Program-made: the position numbers and the translations under genes
The notes under the pieces: generated by a model
What the model was told of the DNA's origin: nothing
Database searches by the model: none
What the model saw: only the letters and a program-made list of their open reading frames with translations
In this document: positions 1 through 7,557 of the stretch, piece by piece
How the letters are laid out: each line of letters opens with the position of its first letter
Numbering within the stretch: the first letter of the stretch is position 1
Assembly: GCF_021390545.1 (NCBI RefSeq)
Contig: NZ_JAJUWR010000009.1
Location: 1-64,000, forward strand
Reading direction: 5' to 3'
DNA: 64,000 nucleotides
From: Algoriphagus sp. AGSA1
GTDB lineage: Bacteria; Bacteroidota; Bacteroidia; Cytophagales; Cyclobacteriaceae

Positions 1-134
1 GCAGCGTTCCTACTGGATCAAACCCTTTAATTCTTACTGTGACTATTTAGTTCAGTCCGGTCCTGAGTACGATTGTAGAGATATGTCCCCGGTATTTGAA
101 TGTAGATCAGTTAACAGAAAAACTTCTGAATTTA

Positions 135-632
135 TTACAGAACCTTTGCTTCGTCCTGCAGCTGGTACCACAGTTCAGGATTATCGGCAATAAGTTGAAA
201 TACATTTACGCTAACTATACCAAAGATGACATGAGCTAAGAACAATGCCATAAAATAGTTGGCCTGGGAGATTTTGGGCGGGTAATTATGTAAGGATAAA
301 TATGCCTTCCATACGATGATCGCCACTATTCCGCTGGCCGCACCGATAAGTACGGAATCTTGGAAGTTAATCCTGAAAGTCCCCCAGTTCCACAGCAGAA
401 AATAGCCGAAGGAGAAAATAACGCCCACTCCAAAATGGCCTAGAATCCCTACAATTAATGAATTTTTTCCCGGTTTTCTGAAGTTTTCGTCCCCAGTGAG
501 CATGCTGCCAAGCAAGTGGATTACCTTGGTGAATTTCCCTGTGAGGATAGTATAGAGATACATTGTACAGGTCATGACTACAGTGCCGGCTATGCCGGAA
601 AGGATGGTGATCATAAAGTGGGTAAAGTCCAT
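135..632 (-). CDS. Hypothetical integral membrane protein
   Basis: I do not recognise the family. The 165-residue protein shows four hydrophobic stretches (about residues 5-30, 58-83, 91-110 and 125-147) that look like transmembrane helices, so it probably sits in the inner membrane. There is no signal peptide cleavage site and no obvious catalytic motif. It lies 109 bp downstream of the SDR gene on the same strand and could share its transcript. The start is the only Met that keeps the first helix. Function unknown. Confidence 0.7.
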   Translation of the reverse strand: MDFTHFMITILSGIAGTVVMTCTMYLYTILTGKFTKVIHLLGSMLTGDENFRKPGKNSLIVGILGHFGVGVIFSFGYFLLWNWGTFRINFQDSVLIGAASGIVAIIVWKAYLSLHNYPPKISQANYFMALFLAHVIFGIVSVNVFQLIADNPELWYQLQDEAKVL

Positions 633-741
633 TTCAGGGTCTGGGGTTTAATGGTTCGTTGGAAATAAGGCAAAGCCGATTTGGATTTTTCCTTTAGCAT
701 GTTTTTTTAATGCACAATCCTTCTGTCAGAAGAGTATGACT

Positions 742-1539
742 TTAATCTTCATCAACGGGTTTTTGCTGCTCGTCAAATTGTTTGGCAAGTTGGTCATCGG
801 GTGTGATGTTGGCCATTGTGGAGCTTACCTTGTTTTTGAAACCAGAGACCACCTTGTCATCATTGTTCATTAAGGCTTCGTATCCGTCTCGTGCCACATC
901 TTTTGGATCGGATAATTTGTCTTTATCCTGTACAATCTTACTTTCGTTCATATCGGCCTTGTTAAAGAAATCAGTATCTGTAGCTCCCGGGAGTAGGGCA
1001 GTGACGGTTACATTTTTGTCCTGAACCTCATGGCGGATCGCTTCGGAGAATGACAAGACAAAAGCTTTGGTGCCATGATATACAGATTGCCATGGGCCGG
1101 GCGCTTTTCCCGCGATAGATGAGATGTTGAGTATTTTCCCTGATTTTTTGGCAATCATTTTCTTTACAAAATGCTTGGTAAGAATTACCAGCGAGGAGAT
1201 GTTTAGATTTATAATATCCAGTTCACGTCTGATGTCGGTGTCTTCAAATTTTCCATAAAGTCCCTGGGCTGCATCGTTGATCAAGATCTCTATATCCATC
1301 CCCATGGCTTCTGTTTGTTCGCAGATCGCAAAGGCTGCGTCTGTGTCAAATAGGTCAGCCTGAATGGTCTTTACATCTACTCCATAGTCTTTAAATTCTA
1401 TTGCTTTGGCTTGTAATTCGTTCAGGTCACGGGATACAATAATGAGGTTGTATCCATTTTTGGCAAAAAGTAGAGCTAATTCATAGCCTATTCCACTTGT
1501 TGCTCCTGTTATGAGTGCATATGTTGTTTTAGTTTTCAT
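742..1539 (-). CDS. SDR family NAD(P)-dependent oxidoreductase
   Basis: This is a classical short-chain dehydrogenase/reductase of 265 residues, a normal length. The Rossmann nucleotide-binding motif TGATSGIG is at residues 11-18, the structural ILINDAA segment follows near residue 85, and the catalytic Ser (NISSIAG) and YHGTK (Tyr-x3-Lys) are present. The substrate cannot be told; the sequence resembles the DltE-like SDRs often found with stress genes. The C-terminal tail of about 30 residues is polar and acidic. It sits directly downstream of an alcohol dehydrogenase relic on the same strand, with which it probably once shared an operon. Confidence 0.9.
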   Translation of the reverse strand: MKTKTTYALITGATSGIGYELALLFAKNGYNLIIVSRDLNELQAKAIEFKDYGVDVKTIQADLFDTDAAFAICEQTEAMGMDIEILINDAAQGLYGKFEDTDIRRELDIINLNISSLVILTKHFVKKMIAKKSGKILNISSIAGKAPGPWQSVYHGTKAFVLSFSEAIRHEVQDKNVTVTALLPGATDTDFFNKADMNESKIVQDKDKLSDPKDVARDGYEALMNNDDKVVSGFKNKVSSTMANITPDDQLAKQFDEQQKPVDED

Positions 1540-1557
1540 GATTTTATAGTTTTTCGG

Positions 1558-1795
1558 TTATGGTTTTAAGACTACTTTGACGCAATCATCTTCTTTTTTG
1601 TCAAAAAGCCCGTAGCCTTTTGCGGCTTCGGATAATGGCAAAGTGTGGGAGATGATGTCTTCTAAGACTACTTTATTATTCTGCACCAGGTCAAACAATT
1701 TGTCTATAGATAACATCTCGGTCATTTTCTAACTTTGGGTCTTCTACAGTATCTACCTGTATGTTTCCGGGACTGTGAAAAACTGCTGCTTTCAT
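1558..1795 (-). pseudogene. Zinc-dependent alcohol dehydrogenase, internal deletion remnant
   Basis: Reading leftwards from the ATG at 1795 gives an N-terminus beginning MKAAVFHSPGNIQVDTVEDP, typical of glutathione-independent formaldehyde dehydrogenase/zinc-ADH proteins. The frame breaks after about 34 codons. In another frame the typical C-terminus follows at once (ending DDCVKVVLKP, stop at 1558-1560). About 300 residues of a normal ~385-residue enzyme are missing, including the zinc ligands and the NAD fold. The two ends are joined near 1720-1735, so this is an internal deletion plus frameshift. No active enzyme can be made. Confidence 0.8.
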
Positions 1796-1897
1796 TTCTA
1801 TGCTGTTTAATGATTATACGGTAACTCGCACGGTGATAACCCCATTGCATGAAGCCTATATCCTTCGATTTAACTTGTGGATGGTGTGGATGTATAA

Positions 1898-1912
1898 ACA
1901 AAGCGGTTGCCA
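1898..1912 (-). promoter_or_regulatory. Weak -24/-12 (sigma-54-like) site upstream of the ADH relic
   Basis: On the minus strand the sequence TGGCAACCGCTTTGT has the TGGCA -24 block, the right spacing and TTG of the -12 block, but T replaces the final C. It would place a start site near 1886, about 90 bp before the alcohol dehydrogenase relic. It is the weaker of the two sigma-54-like sites I report and may be chance. Confidence 0.25.
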
Positions 1913-2518
1913 CCAAGCCAGGTATTGGATTTGATTGAAAGCGATTATTAGCGTCTGGGAAGAACTTCCTCTGCGAATACCCAGAAGATACTATCTTACG
2001 AAGTGCTTATTTTGAGGTGTTTTCTACTTTATTTAGAGCTAAAGTGCGTTTTTCTTATTAATTGACTAGTTGTATTTTGCCGCATACTCCTAAGTTCTCC
2101 TTCATGAGATCGAATACATCTTACATTTTTATAAGCCCCGGATCCTAGGGCAAAAACAAAAAGATGTGGCATAAAACGCACAAGCTGTAACGGCTAGGTG
2201 TCGCCTAGGGTAATCTTGTCTGTGGTTGATCGTTCGTGATTCACCCGATAGCGTTCTGTGGGAATTTGTATGAATCAGCTTTTGGCTTCCCCAATATCCT
2301 GCTTCATTTTCCCAGGGTGAAGACACTGGTTTTTCATGAGTCCCAACGGCACGATCGGTAAATCCGGGATACTCCTACAGGTGGGGATTCCCATCGCTCT
2401 GGTAAAAACCTTGAAGGCTTGATGGCTAACACAAGTTAACCACATAATCAAGCATCACGATCGCTGCCCAGATATTAAGACTGGTCCTTGATACGGGATA
2501 GATTGCTTCTATTGAAAA
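1913..2518. other. Intergenic stretch without a recognisable gene
   Basis: About 600 bp with only short open frames that lack family features. The minus-strand frame at 2129-2326 reads as arginine- and histidine-rich sequence typical of non-coding DNA. The base composition is richer in G+C than nearby spacers, which suggests a decayed mobile or RNA element, but I could not identify one. Confidence 0.4.
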
Positions 2519-2959
2519 TTATATGACCATCAGAAAATTGTCCTTGCTCAATCCAGTACTGTGGTATTGATGGTTTCTAGTGATTGCCTTGTAAATAATG
2601 GATTTGAGGATTTCAAAATCGGAGGGTTTCTTTATGTATATGTTTGCGCCATGGATCAGGCAATCATCTATGTCTTTTTGTGCATTCGAAGTAGAATATA
2701 TAGCCACTGACAGGTTCTTCAAAATCTCCGTCCTCCGTATTTCCACAAGGCATTCGATGCCCCCTTTGATTGGCATATTCAGATCCAAGAAGATGAGCTC
2801 TGGCAGTAGGGTGTCAGGTCTCTTTAAGTAGGTAAGTAATTCTACTCCATTTACTACCCAATCCAGGGAAATAGCTAAATCTAATTGTTCGATCGCTTCA
2901 ATAAAAAACAACCGGTCATCATCGTCATCATCTGCCAAAAGTATATTGATCTGCTTCAT
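2519..2959 (-). CDS. Single-domain response regulator (CheY/Rcp1-like receiver)
   Basis: The 146-residue protein is a stand-alone phosphoreceiver domain. The acidic cluster DDDDD at residues 10-14, the phospho-accepting Asp59 in LDLNMP and the conserved Lys110 in IKKP are all present, so it should accept phosphate from a histidine kinase. There is no output domain. The subfamily with LDLNMP and a long alpha4-beta5 loop is usually paired with PAS/phytochrome-like kinases. It lies 20 bp downstream of an AraC-type regulator gene on the same strand, so the two are likely co-transcribed. A candidate kinase partner is the PAS histidine kinase at 7558-9744 (inference). Confidence 0.88.
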   Translation of the reverse strand: MKQINILLADDDDDDRLFFIEAIEQLDLAISLDWVVNGVELLTYLKRPDTLLPELIFLDLNMPIKGGIECLVEIRRTEILKNLSVAIYSTSNAQKDIDDCLIHGANIYIKKPSDFEILKSIIYKAITRNHQYHSTGLSKDNFLMVI

Positions 2960-2979
2960 GATTTTCTATAGTTAGAAGA

Positions 2980-3543
2980 TTAATCATCATAGCTTGTCAA
3001 CAATGAGTTTTTTTGTTTTACTATTCTCAGGAAAGTGGTGGATGTGAGTCCGGTTATTTTCTTGAATTGACTCGATAAATGCCCTACACTACTATAATTT
3101 AATTTATATGCTATTTCGGTAAGCGTATATTCATCGCTTAATATCATAGCCTTTGCCCTTTCTATCTTTTGAAGAATAATATAATTTTCTAATGTATTTA
3201 AGGTATGAGCGGAAAATGTGTTCGCAATATAACCGTAACTTAAATTTAATTTTTCAGCAATTAGATTTGATGTGTTTACAGTCTGGTATGTGTCTCCATA
3301 GACTATTTCTATCACAGAGTCTTTTACTTTCTGGATAAACTGGTCACGTGGCGTTTCTTTTAAATGTATGCCGTATTCTCCAAGGCTGTTTTTTAGCTTT
3401 TGATATAGTGTACTTGGAATCTCCTCAAGTAGCTCTATATGCGAGGAATTATGATATTTATACTTAATGTCTAAATCTTTTAATTCTCTCTCAACTACTT
3501 GCTTTATTACCGTATGAATTTGAAAACCCAACACTAATTTCAT
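2980..3543 (-). CDS. AraC family transcriptional regulator
   Basis: The protein has 187 residues. The C-terminal ~100 residues carry two helix-turn-helix motifs of the AraC/XylS type: SNLIAEKLNLSYGYIANTFS, and then LTEIAYKLNYSSVGHLSSQF followed by FKKITGLTS. The N-terminal ~85 residues are short and match the family in which the effector domain is reduced (often annotated as AraC regulators next to receiver genes in Bacteroidota). It is first in a two-gene unit with the receiver downstream. Target genes are unknown. Confidence 0.85.
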   Translation of the reverse strand: MKLVLGFQIHTVIKQVVERELKDLDIKYKYHNSSHIELLEEIPSTLYQKLKNSLGEYGIHLKETPRDQFIQKVKDSVIEIVYGDTYQTVNTSNLIAEKLNLSYGYIANTFSAHTLNTLENYIILQKIERAKAMILSDEYTLTEIAYKLNYSSVGHLSSQFKKITGLTSTTFLRIVKQKNSLLTSYDD

Positions 3544-4172
3544 ATCTCAACGACTATTAAAAACCCTAAACCAACCGAAATTCCCTATAGAACTTTGATT
3601 GACCCACCAAATGTGCCAAACTTTAATTGGATTAATTGGGTAAGATATGGCATTTATGTCATTCGGTCAGGGATGGTCGATCCACTTCATCAGAGCAATC
3701 CAACTGGAATCGGGTTTTTATACCTTGAAAAAAGTATTTGAAGTTGATTTTAATTTTGTTTGTGAATTATCCAAGGCAAATAAGGCTGAAAGTAATGGAT
3801 GAGTTCTTTTGTTCTATTGAATGGATTTTGTTAGTGTCATAGAGCGTGTCATCTTTGAAAAGATCTATTAATACTTATTATTTTTTAATTATCTGTACAA
3901 TTGCATTAAGTGGTTTTTTGTTTTTTGCGTAGTTTTTCCACATATAGGGAATCTATCTCTACAGCTTATAGCTCGTCTTCTCTTATTTTCTTACTATGGA
4001 TGTTTGATATGTCTTAGCTTCTTCTTTCTTCAACTAGCTGGAATTAGCGGATATTGCCATTTATAGATGAGTGTCTTTTTGCTGTAACATATGTGGGAAT
4101 TAAAGTCACGATTTGGCCGCAAAGAAAGTTTTTAACCCTTCTCTTTTGCCGTTGATAAGCTGTTTTAGGATT
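3544..4172. other. Intergenic stretch, no gene seen
   Basis: About 630 bp of A+T-rich sequence separates the divergent AraC regulator and the ferritin-like gene. I see no open frame with family features and no strong hairpin. Its right end holds the sigma-54-like site described next. Confidence 0.45.
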
Positions 4173-4187
4173 TGGCAAGTTAATGGC
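4173..4187 (+). promoter_or_regulatory. Candidate sigma-54 (-24/-12) promoter of the ferritin-like gene
   Basis: TGGCAAGTTAATGGC has GG and GC dinucleotides separated by exactly 10 bp, as in the sigma-54 consensus TGGCAC-N5-TTGC. Transcription would begin about 12 bp after the GC, near 4199, which leaves a short leader before the ATG at 4237. This also argues against the upstream in-frame ATG at 4183, which lies inside the site. A sigma-54 activator gene is 1 kb downstream of the ferritin-like gene. Confidence 0.5.
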
Positions 4188-4236
4188 AGAATTAAGTAAT
4201 AATAATATTAAACTTCAATCAAACCACTTACAGATT

Positions 4237-4779
4237 ATGACTACTAAAACACCGACAGCTTCAGCTGCTTCATCTAAGCAAATGAAGAATTCAAAGTTTC
4301 ACAAATTGTTTTTGCAGGAACTAAAGGATATCTATTGGGCTGAAAAGCAACTTGTCAAGGCTCTTCCTAAAATGAAGGATGCATCCACCTCTCTTAAATT
4401 GTCAAAAGCCATTGGGTCTCACCTAGAGGAGACAGAAGAACACGTTAATAGATTGGAAAAAGTATTCCGACTTCTAGATGAAAGAGCCCAGGCAAAAAAA
4501 TGCGAGGCAATGGAAGGCTTACTTGCCGAGGCGACCACTATAGTAGAAGACACTAAATCAGATACAATGGTTAGAGACGCAGGAATCATCATTGCTTGTC
4601 AAAAAGTGGAGCATTATGAAATTGCTTCCTATGGTTCTTTGGTAGAGCTTGCCAAGAAAATGGAACACACCGAATGTGCTCGGGTACTAGCTCAGACGTT
4701 GGAGGAAGAAAAGAAGACTGATAAAAAATTGACTAAATTGGCTGAATCAGAAATCAACGAAAAGGCTTTACAAGAATAG
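4237..4779 (+). CDS. Ferritin-like DUF892 (YciE/YciF-type) protein
   Basis: The 180-residue protein belongs to the DUF892 ferritin-like family, which forms a four-helix bundle and is induced by stress in enterobacteria. The core runs from FHKLFLQELKDIYWAEKQLV through SHLEETEEHVNRLEKVF, DAGIIIACQKVEHYEIASYG and LAQTLEEEKKTDKKLTKLAE. The Glu and His residues typical of the di-iron-like site (ELKDIY, EETEEH, EHYE, EEEK) are visible. A start at 4183 would add 18 residues, but 4237 fits the candidate promoter better and gives the usual N-terminal low-complexity tail. A terminator follows at 4803. Confidence 0.88.
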   Translation: MTTKTPTASAASSKQMKNSKFHKLFLQELKDIYWAEKQLVKALPKMKDASTSLKLSKAIGSHLEETEEHVNRLEKVFRLLDERAQAKKCEAMEGLLAEATTIVEDTKSDTMVRDAGIIIACQKVEHYEIASYGSLVELAKKMEHTECARVLAQTLEEEKKTDKKLTKLAESEINEKALQE

Positions 4780-4802
4780 ATCTGAAAAATCGTGATTGAT
4801 AG

Positions 4803-4828
4803 AAGGTGGTTTTGATTTCACCTTTTTT
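4803..4828 (+). terminator. Intrinsic terminator after the ferritin-like gene
   Basis: AAGGTG pairs with CACCTT across a 10-nt loop and is followed directly by a run of six T. It begins 24 bp after the stop codon of the DUF892 gene. Confidence 0.6.
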
Positions 4829-5050
4829 GATAAGAAAAGTAACAGACTGTGAAAAGACTGACACAGTTTGCTTATATAATTATCCTAATGTATGCAATTT
4901 TCAAAATTCGTATAATCGCCTTGTGCGATCCATAATTCTAGATAATTCACTTTTCTTTAAACTATCAATCACTAGGAACAGTGTTTGGAACCATTTCAGA
5001 TGTTGTAATTTTATTAACCACTATATATTAACCACTAAATAAACTATACG

Positions 5051-5287
5051 ATGAACACAGACCAAAGAGAAGGAAAAGTTGCTAAAACTATTGAGTCGCA
5101 AACAGCTAAAGTACCATCAGATGTATTCTTATGGTCATCACTTTCAGCAATGGGAGCCTCCTTATGTTTAAAGGTTTGCAAACAAGATCACTTAGCCTTG
5201 TTTGTAGGGCAATGGGCCGCTCCATTTTTGCTTTTGGGGATCTATAATAAAATTGTGAAAACAGAAGGTTCTGATAAGGAAAGCTAA
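5051..5287 (+). CDS. Small hydrophobic protein
   Basis: This 78-residue protein has a polar N-terminus of about 25 residues and then two hydrophobic segments (SDVFLWSSLSAMGASLCL and ALFVGQWAAPFLLLGIY) that could form a helical hairpin in the membrane. I recognise no named family, although small proteins of this style often sit beside DUF892 and dodecin genes in Bacteroidota. The start is the first ATG after an A+T-rich leader. Function unknown. Confidence 0.7.
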   Translation: MNTDQREGKVAKTIESQTAKVPSDVFLWSSLSAMGASLCLKVCKQDHLALFVGQWAAPFLLLGIYNKIVKTEGSDKES

Positions 5288-5362
5288 AAGCAGGCCTTTA
5301 TCCACTTAATAAGTACGGGGATATCCTCTCAGGGTGTTCCTGTACATTTAACTCATTGTCTT

Positions 5363-5737
5363 ATGGAAAATATTATTCAAGTGTCCGAGATGGGTTTCCG
5401 ATCCCTGACTCCTGGCTTTCTAGGCCAGAGAAATTATGGCCTTTCTATCCTAGCGGGTAAAATAGGTATGTACATAGATAGAGCTTGGGATTCAGATATA
5501 GTTCTAAAGGATCAAGTGTATCCCCCGGGGGAAGTTGTCCCAAGACCGAACGAACCCGAAATCCTTCCTGATCCTGATATACCTGAAGAGGAGGAATATC
5601 TTCCCGATGAGGAAGAAATACCAGTACCAGAAGAAGAGCCTCGAAGAGAAATCGATGAGCCTTACCAGCCTGATCGTGAGCGGGATTTTCCTCCTAACAC
5701 CGAGCCGGCCTGGCCTCAAGAAGAACCAAAAAAATAG
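5363..5737 (+). CDS. Hypothetical protein with acidic proline-rich tail
   Basis: The 124-residue protein is of unknown function. Residues 1-50 are a plain mixed sequence without a signal peptide. Residues 55-124 are almost entirely Pro, Glu, Asp and Arg (for example PDPDIPEEEEYLPDEEEIPV), so the tail should be disordered and strongly acidic. Such tails can be binding or solubility segments, but there is no direct evidence here. An intrinsic terminator overlaps its stop codon. Confidence 0.6.
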   Translation: MENIIQVSEMGFRSLTPGFLGQRNYGLSILAGKIGMYIDRAWDSDIVLKDQVYPPGEVVPRPNEPEILPDPDIPEEEEYLPDEEEIPVPEEEPRREIDEPYQPDRERDFPPNTEPAWPQEEPKK

Positions 5738-5763
5738 TGCAGAACTTCTGCGCTACTTTTTTT
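5736..5763 (+). terminator. Intrinsic terminator between convergent genes
   Basis: AGTGCAG pairs with CTGCGCT (one G-T pair) around a 5-nt loop and is followed by AC and seven T. The stem overlaps the TAG stop of the upstream gene. It separates that gene from the convergent sigma-54 regulator. Confidence 0.6.
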
Positions 5764-5794
5764 CTGACTGCCGCAAAGTACTCGTACTTTCTTC

Positions 5795-7195
5795 TCAACA
5801 AGGAATGTTGAGAAGCTTAAGTTTTACATAGAGTGTTTTCCGATGGATGTTCAACACCTCGGCAGCTCTGGTTTTATTGTATCTTACTTTCTCCAGAACC
5901 TCCATTATTCTCCTAGATTCAGCTTTCAGTGCAGTGGATTTCAAATCTCCCTTATTCCTCACCGGTGAAGATTCTTCATCAGCCCTGGATTCATCCGTGT
6001 CATAGAGCGAATCCCTATAGTTACTGATTCTTGACGGGAGAGAATCCAGGCTTATTAGATTTTCTGAATCAGCAAATAAAGTGGCTCTTCTTATGACGTT
6101 TCTAAGCTCACGTATATTTCCAGGCCAGTCATATTCTTCCAATAGCGCAGTGGCTTCTTTGCAGAACCTAGCTTTGGGTCTTTGCAGTTCTCTGCTGGTC
6201 TCCTCTAAAAAGAAGTCTAAGAACAAGGGGATATCTTCAGGGCGCTCTCTCAGGGAAGGGACATCAAGGGTATATTCGCATAGCCTGAAATAGAGATCCT
6301 CTCGGAAATTCGCCGTTTCCGACTTTTCAGATAGGTTCTCATTAGTAGCTGCTATGATCCTTACATCCACGGGAATCTCTTTTGTCCCACCTATTTTCCT
6401 GATCACTTTTTCCTGAAGCGCTCGAAGAAGGGCAGTTTGGATATCCATCGGAAGATTGGCAATCTCGTCCAGGAAGATCGTTCCTCCGTCAGCTTGCTCG
6501 AAAAAGCCGACTTTTTGAAATGCGGCCCCCGTAAAAGACCCTTTTTCATGTCCAAAAAGTTCACTTCCCGCTAATTCCCGAGAGAGACAACCGCAGTCCA
6601 CCGCTACAAAAGGGCCGTCTTTTCGCATACTTTTCTGGTGGATCAGATGGGCAAGTGACTCCTTGCCCGTGCCTGTTTCTCCTTGGATGATCACGGAAAA
6701 ATTTGTGGGGCCTACGCGCTCTACCTGTTCTATGATAGCGCGTGCTTTTTTGCTATTTCCTGTTACCCGGTCAGAAGAAGCCGGAGTTGGTTTAGTCTTT
6801 TGGGGTGGGCTAGGTTTAGTAGGGATTTTATAGTTTGTACCATTTCCAGCCTTTTGCAACGCATCAAGAAGCTCATCCGGGTTTAACGGTTTTGAGATGA
6901 AATTCCTCGCCCCTTTTTGGATCAGGGTCACCACATTTTTCAGGTTCACTTCTTTTCCCATCAAAATCATGTTGGCCGTGGGATCCATCTTATGGACTTC
7001 GTCAAAAAAGTCGTTGCCTTGGGTGTCAGGAAGACTGTACTCTGCTAATATTAGGTCGTATTTATTTTGCCGTAGCATCTGCAAAGCGTGGTTGCCTTTG
7101 GTGGTGGTGGCTACTGTGAAGTTTTTTTTGGTTAAAAATTTTGACAATAGTTCGCAATTGGCAATCTGATTGTCCACGACAAGAATATGTTTCAT
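5795..7195 (-). CDS. Sigma-54-dependent response regulator (NtrC family)
   Basis: The 466-residue protein has the full NtrC layout: receiver (1-120), AAA+ ATPase (about 145-375) and a C-terminal Fis-type helix-turn-helix (RAAEVLNIHRKTLYVKLKLL). In the ATPase, Walker A is GETGTGKE, the sigma-54 contact loop reads GSFTGA (usually GAFTGA) and Walker B is GTIFLDEI. The family drives open-complex formation by sigma-54 polymerase. In the receiver the expected phospho-accepting Asp is replaced by Glu52 (DLILAEYSLPD), and the acidic pocket is D8-N9 rather than two acids. The conserved Lys is kept (ISKP). It is divergent from the PAS histidine kinase at 7558. It may act without phosphorylation. Confidence 0.93.
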   Translation of the reverse strand: MKHILVVDNQIANCELLSKFLTKKNFTVATTTKGNHALQMLRQNKYDLILAEYSLPDTQGNDFFDEVHKMDPTANMILMGKEVNLKNVVTLIQKGARNFISKPLNPDELLDALQKAGNGTNYKIPTKPSPPQKTKPTPASSDRVTGNSKKARAIIEQVERVGPTNFSVIIQGETGTGKESLAHLIHQKSMRKDGPFVAVDCGCLSRELAGSELFGHEKGSFTGAAFQKVGFFEQADGGTIFLDEIANLPMDIQTALLRALQEKVIRKIGGTKEIPVDVRIIAATNENLSEKSETANFREDLYFRLCEYTLDVPSLRERPEDIPLFLDFFLEETSRELQRPKARFCKEATALLEEYDWPGNIRELRNVIRRATLFADSENLISLDSLPSRISNYRDSLYDTDESRADEESSPVRNKGDLKSTALKAESRRIMEVLEKVRYNKTRAAEVLNIHRKTLYVKLKLLNIPC

Positions 7196-7557
7196 AAGAT
7201 GTTGTATAGTTAGTGGTTTGTTTTCCTAAAGCTATCCATTTGTTGGTTCCATTCTGTTACAGGAATTACACGGATCGTTACATAATTTCAAGGTGAAGAT
7301 GCTATCTGCTTTGGCTGCAGCGGCGACAGTTTCACAAATGGTTGTTTTAAAGCACTTAAACCCACTTTAACATCGCCATTGTGGAAATGATAGATTGAAG
7401 AGAATAAACAATCCGGGGGAACGGTTGTTATAGATTGGATTAATCGCTTATATCCTATTCATCTGAATCATTGCATTATTCTTGTTGCCCTTTTGAAAGG
7501 AAGGTAAACAAAGGGGTCTGCGCGGGATAATTTCAAACGCCTCTACCATCTATTGCT
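7196..7557. other. Divergent promoter region between sigma-54 regulator and histidine kinase
   Basis: This 362-bp spacer carries no gene. It must contain the promoters of both divergent genes, but I could not pick out a convincing -24/-12 or -33/-7 element by eye. Confidence 0.4.

Noticed and set aside
2129..2326. Minus-strand 65-codon frame
   Set aside because: Arg/His/Ser-rich chance translation without a conserved start or family pattern.
4806..5042. 78-codon open frame between the ferritin-like and small membrane protein genes
   Set aside because: It starts inside the intrinsic terminator of the upstream gene, is rich in Asn, Cys and Tyr from A+T-rich spacer, and has no family features.
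5504..5719. Open frame opposite the acidic proline-rich gene
   Set aside because: Antisense shadow of Glu/Pro codons, with no independent support.
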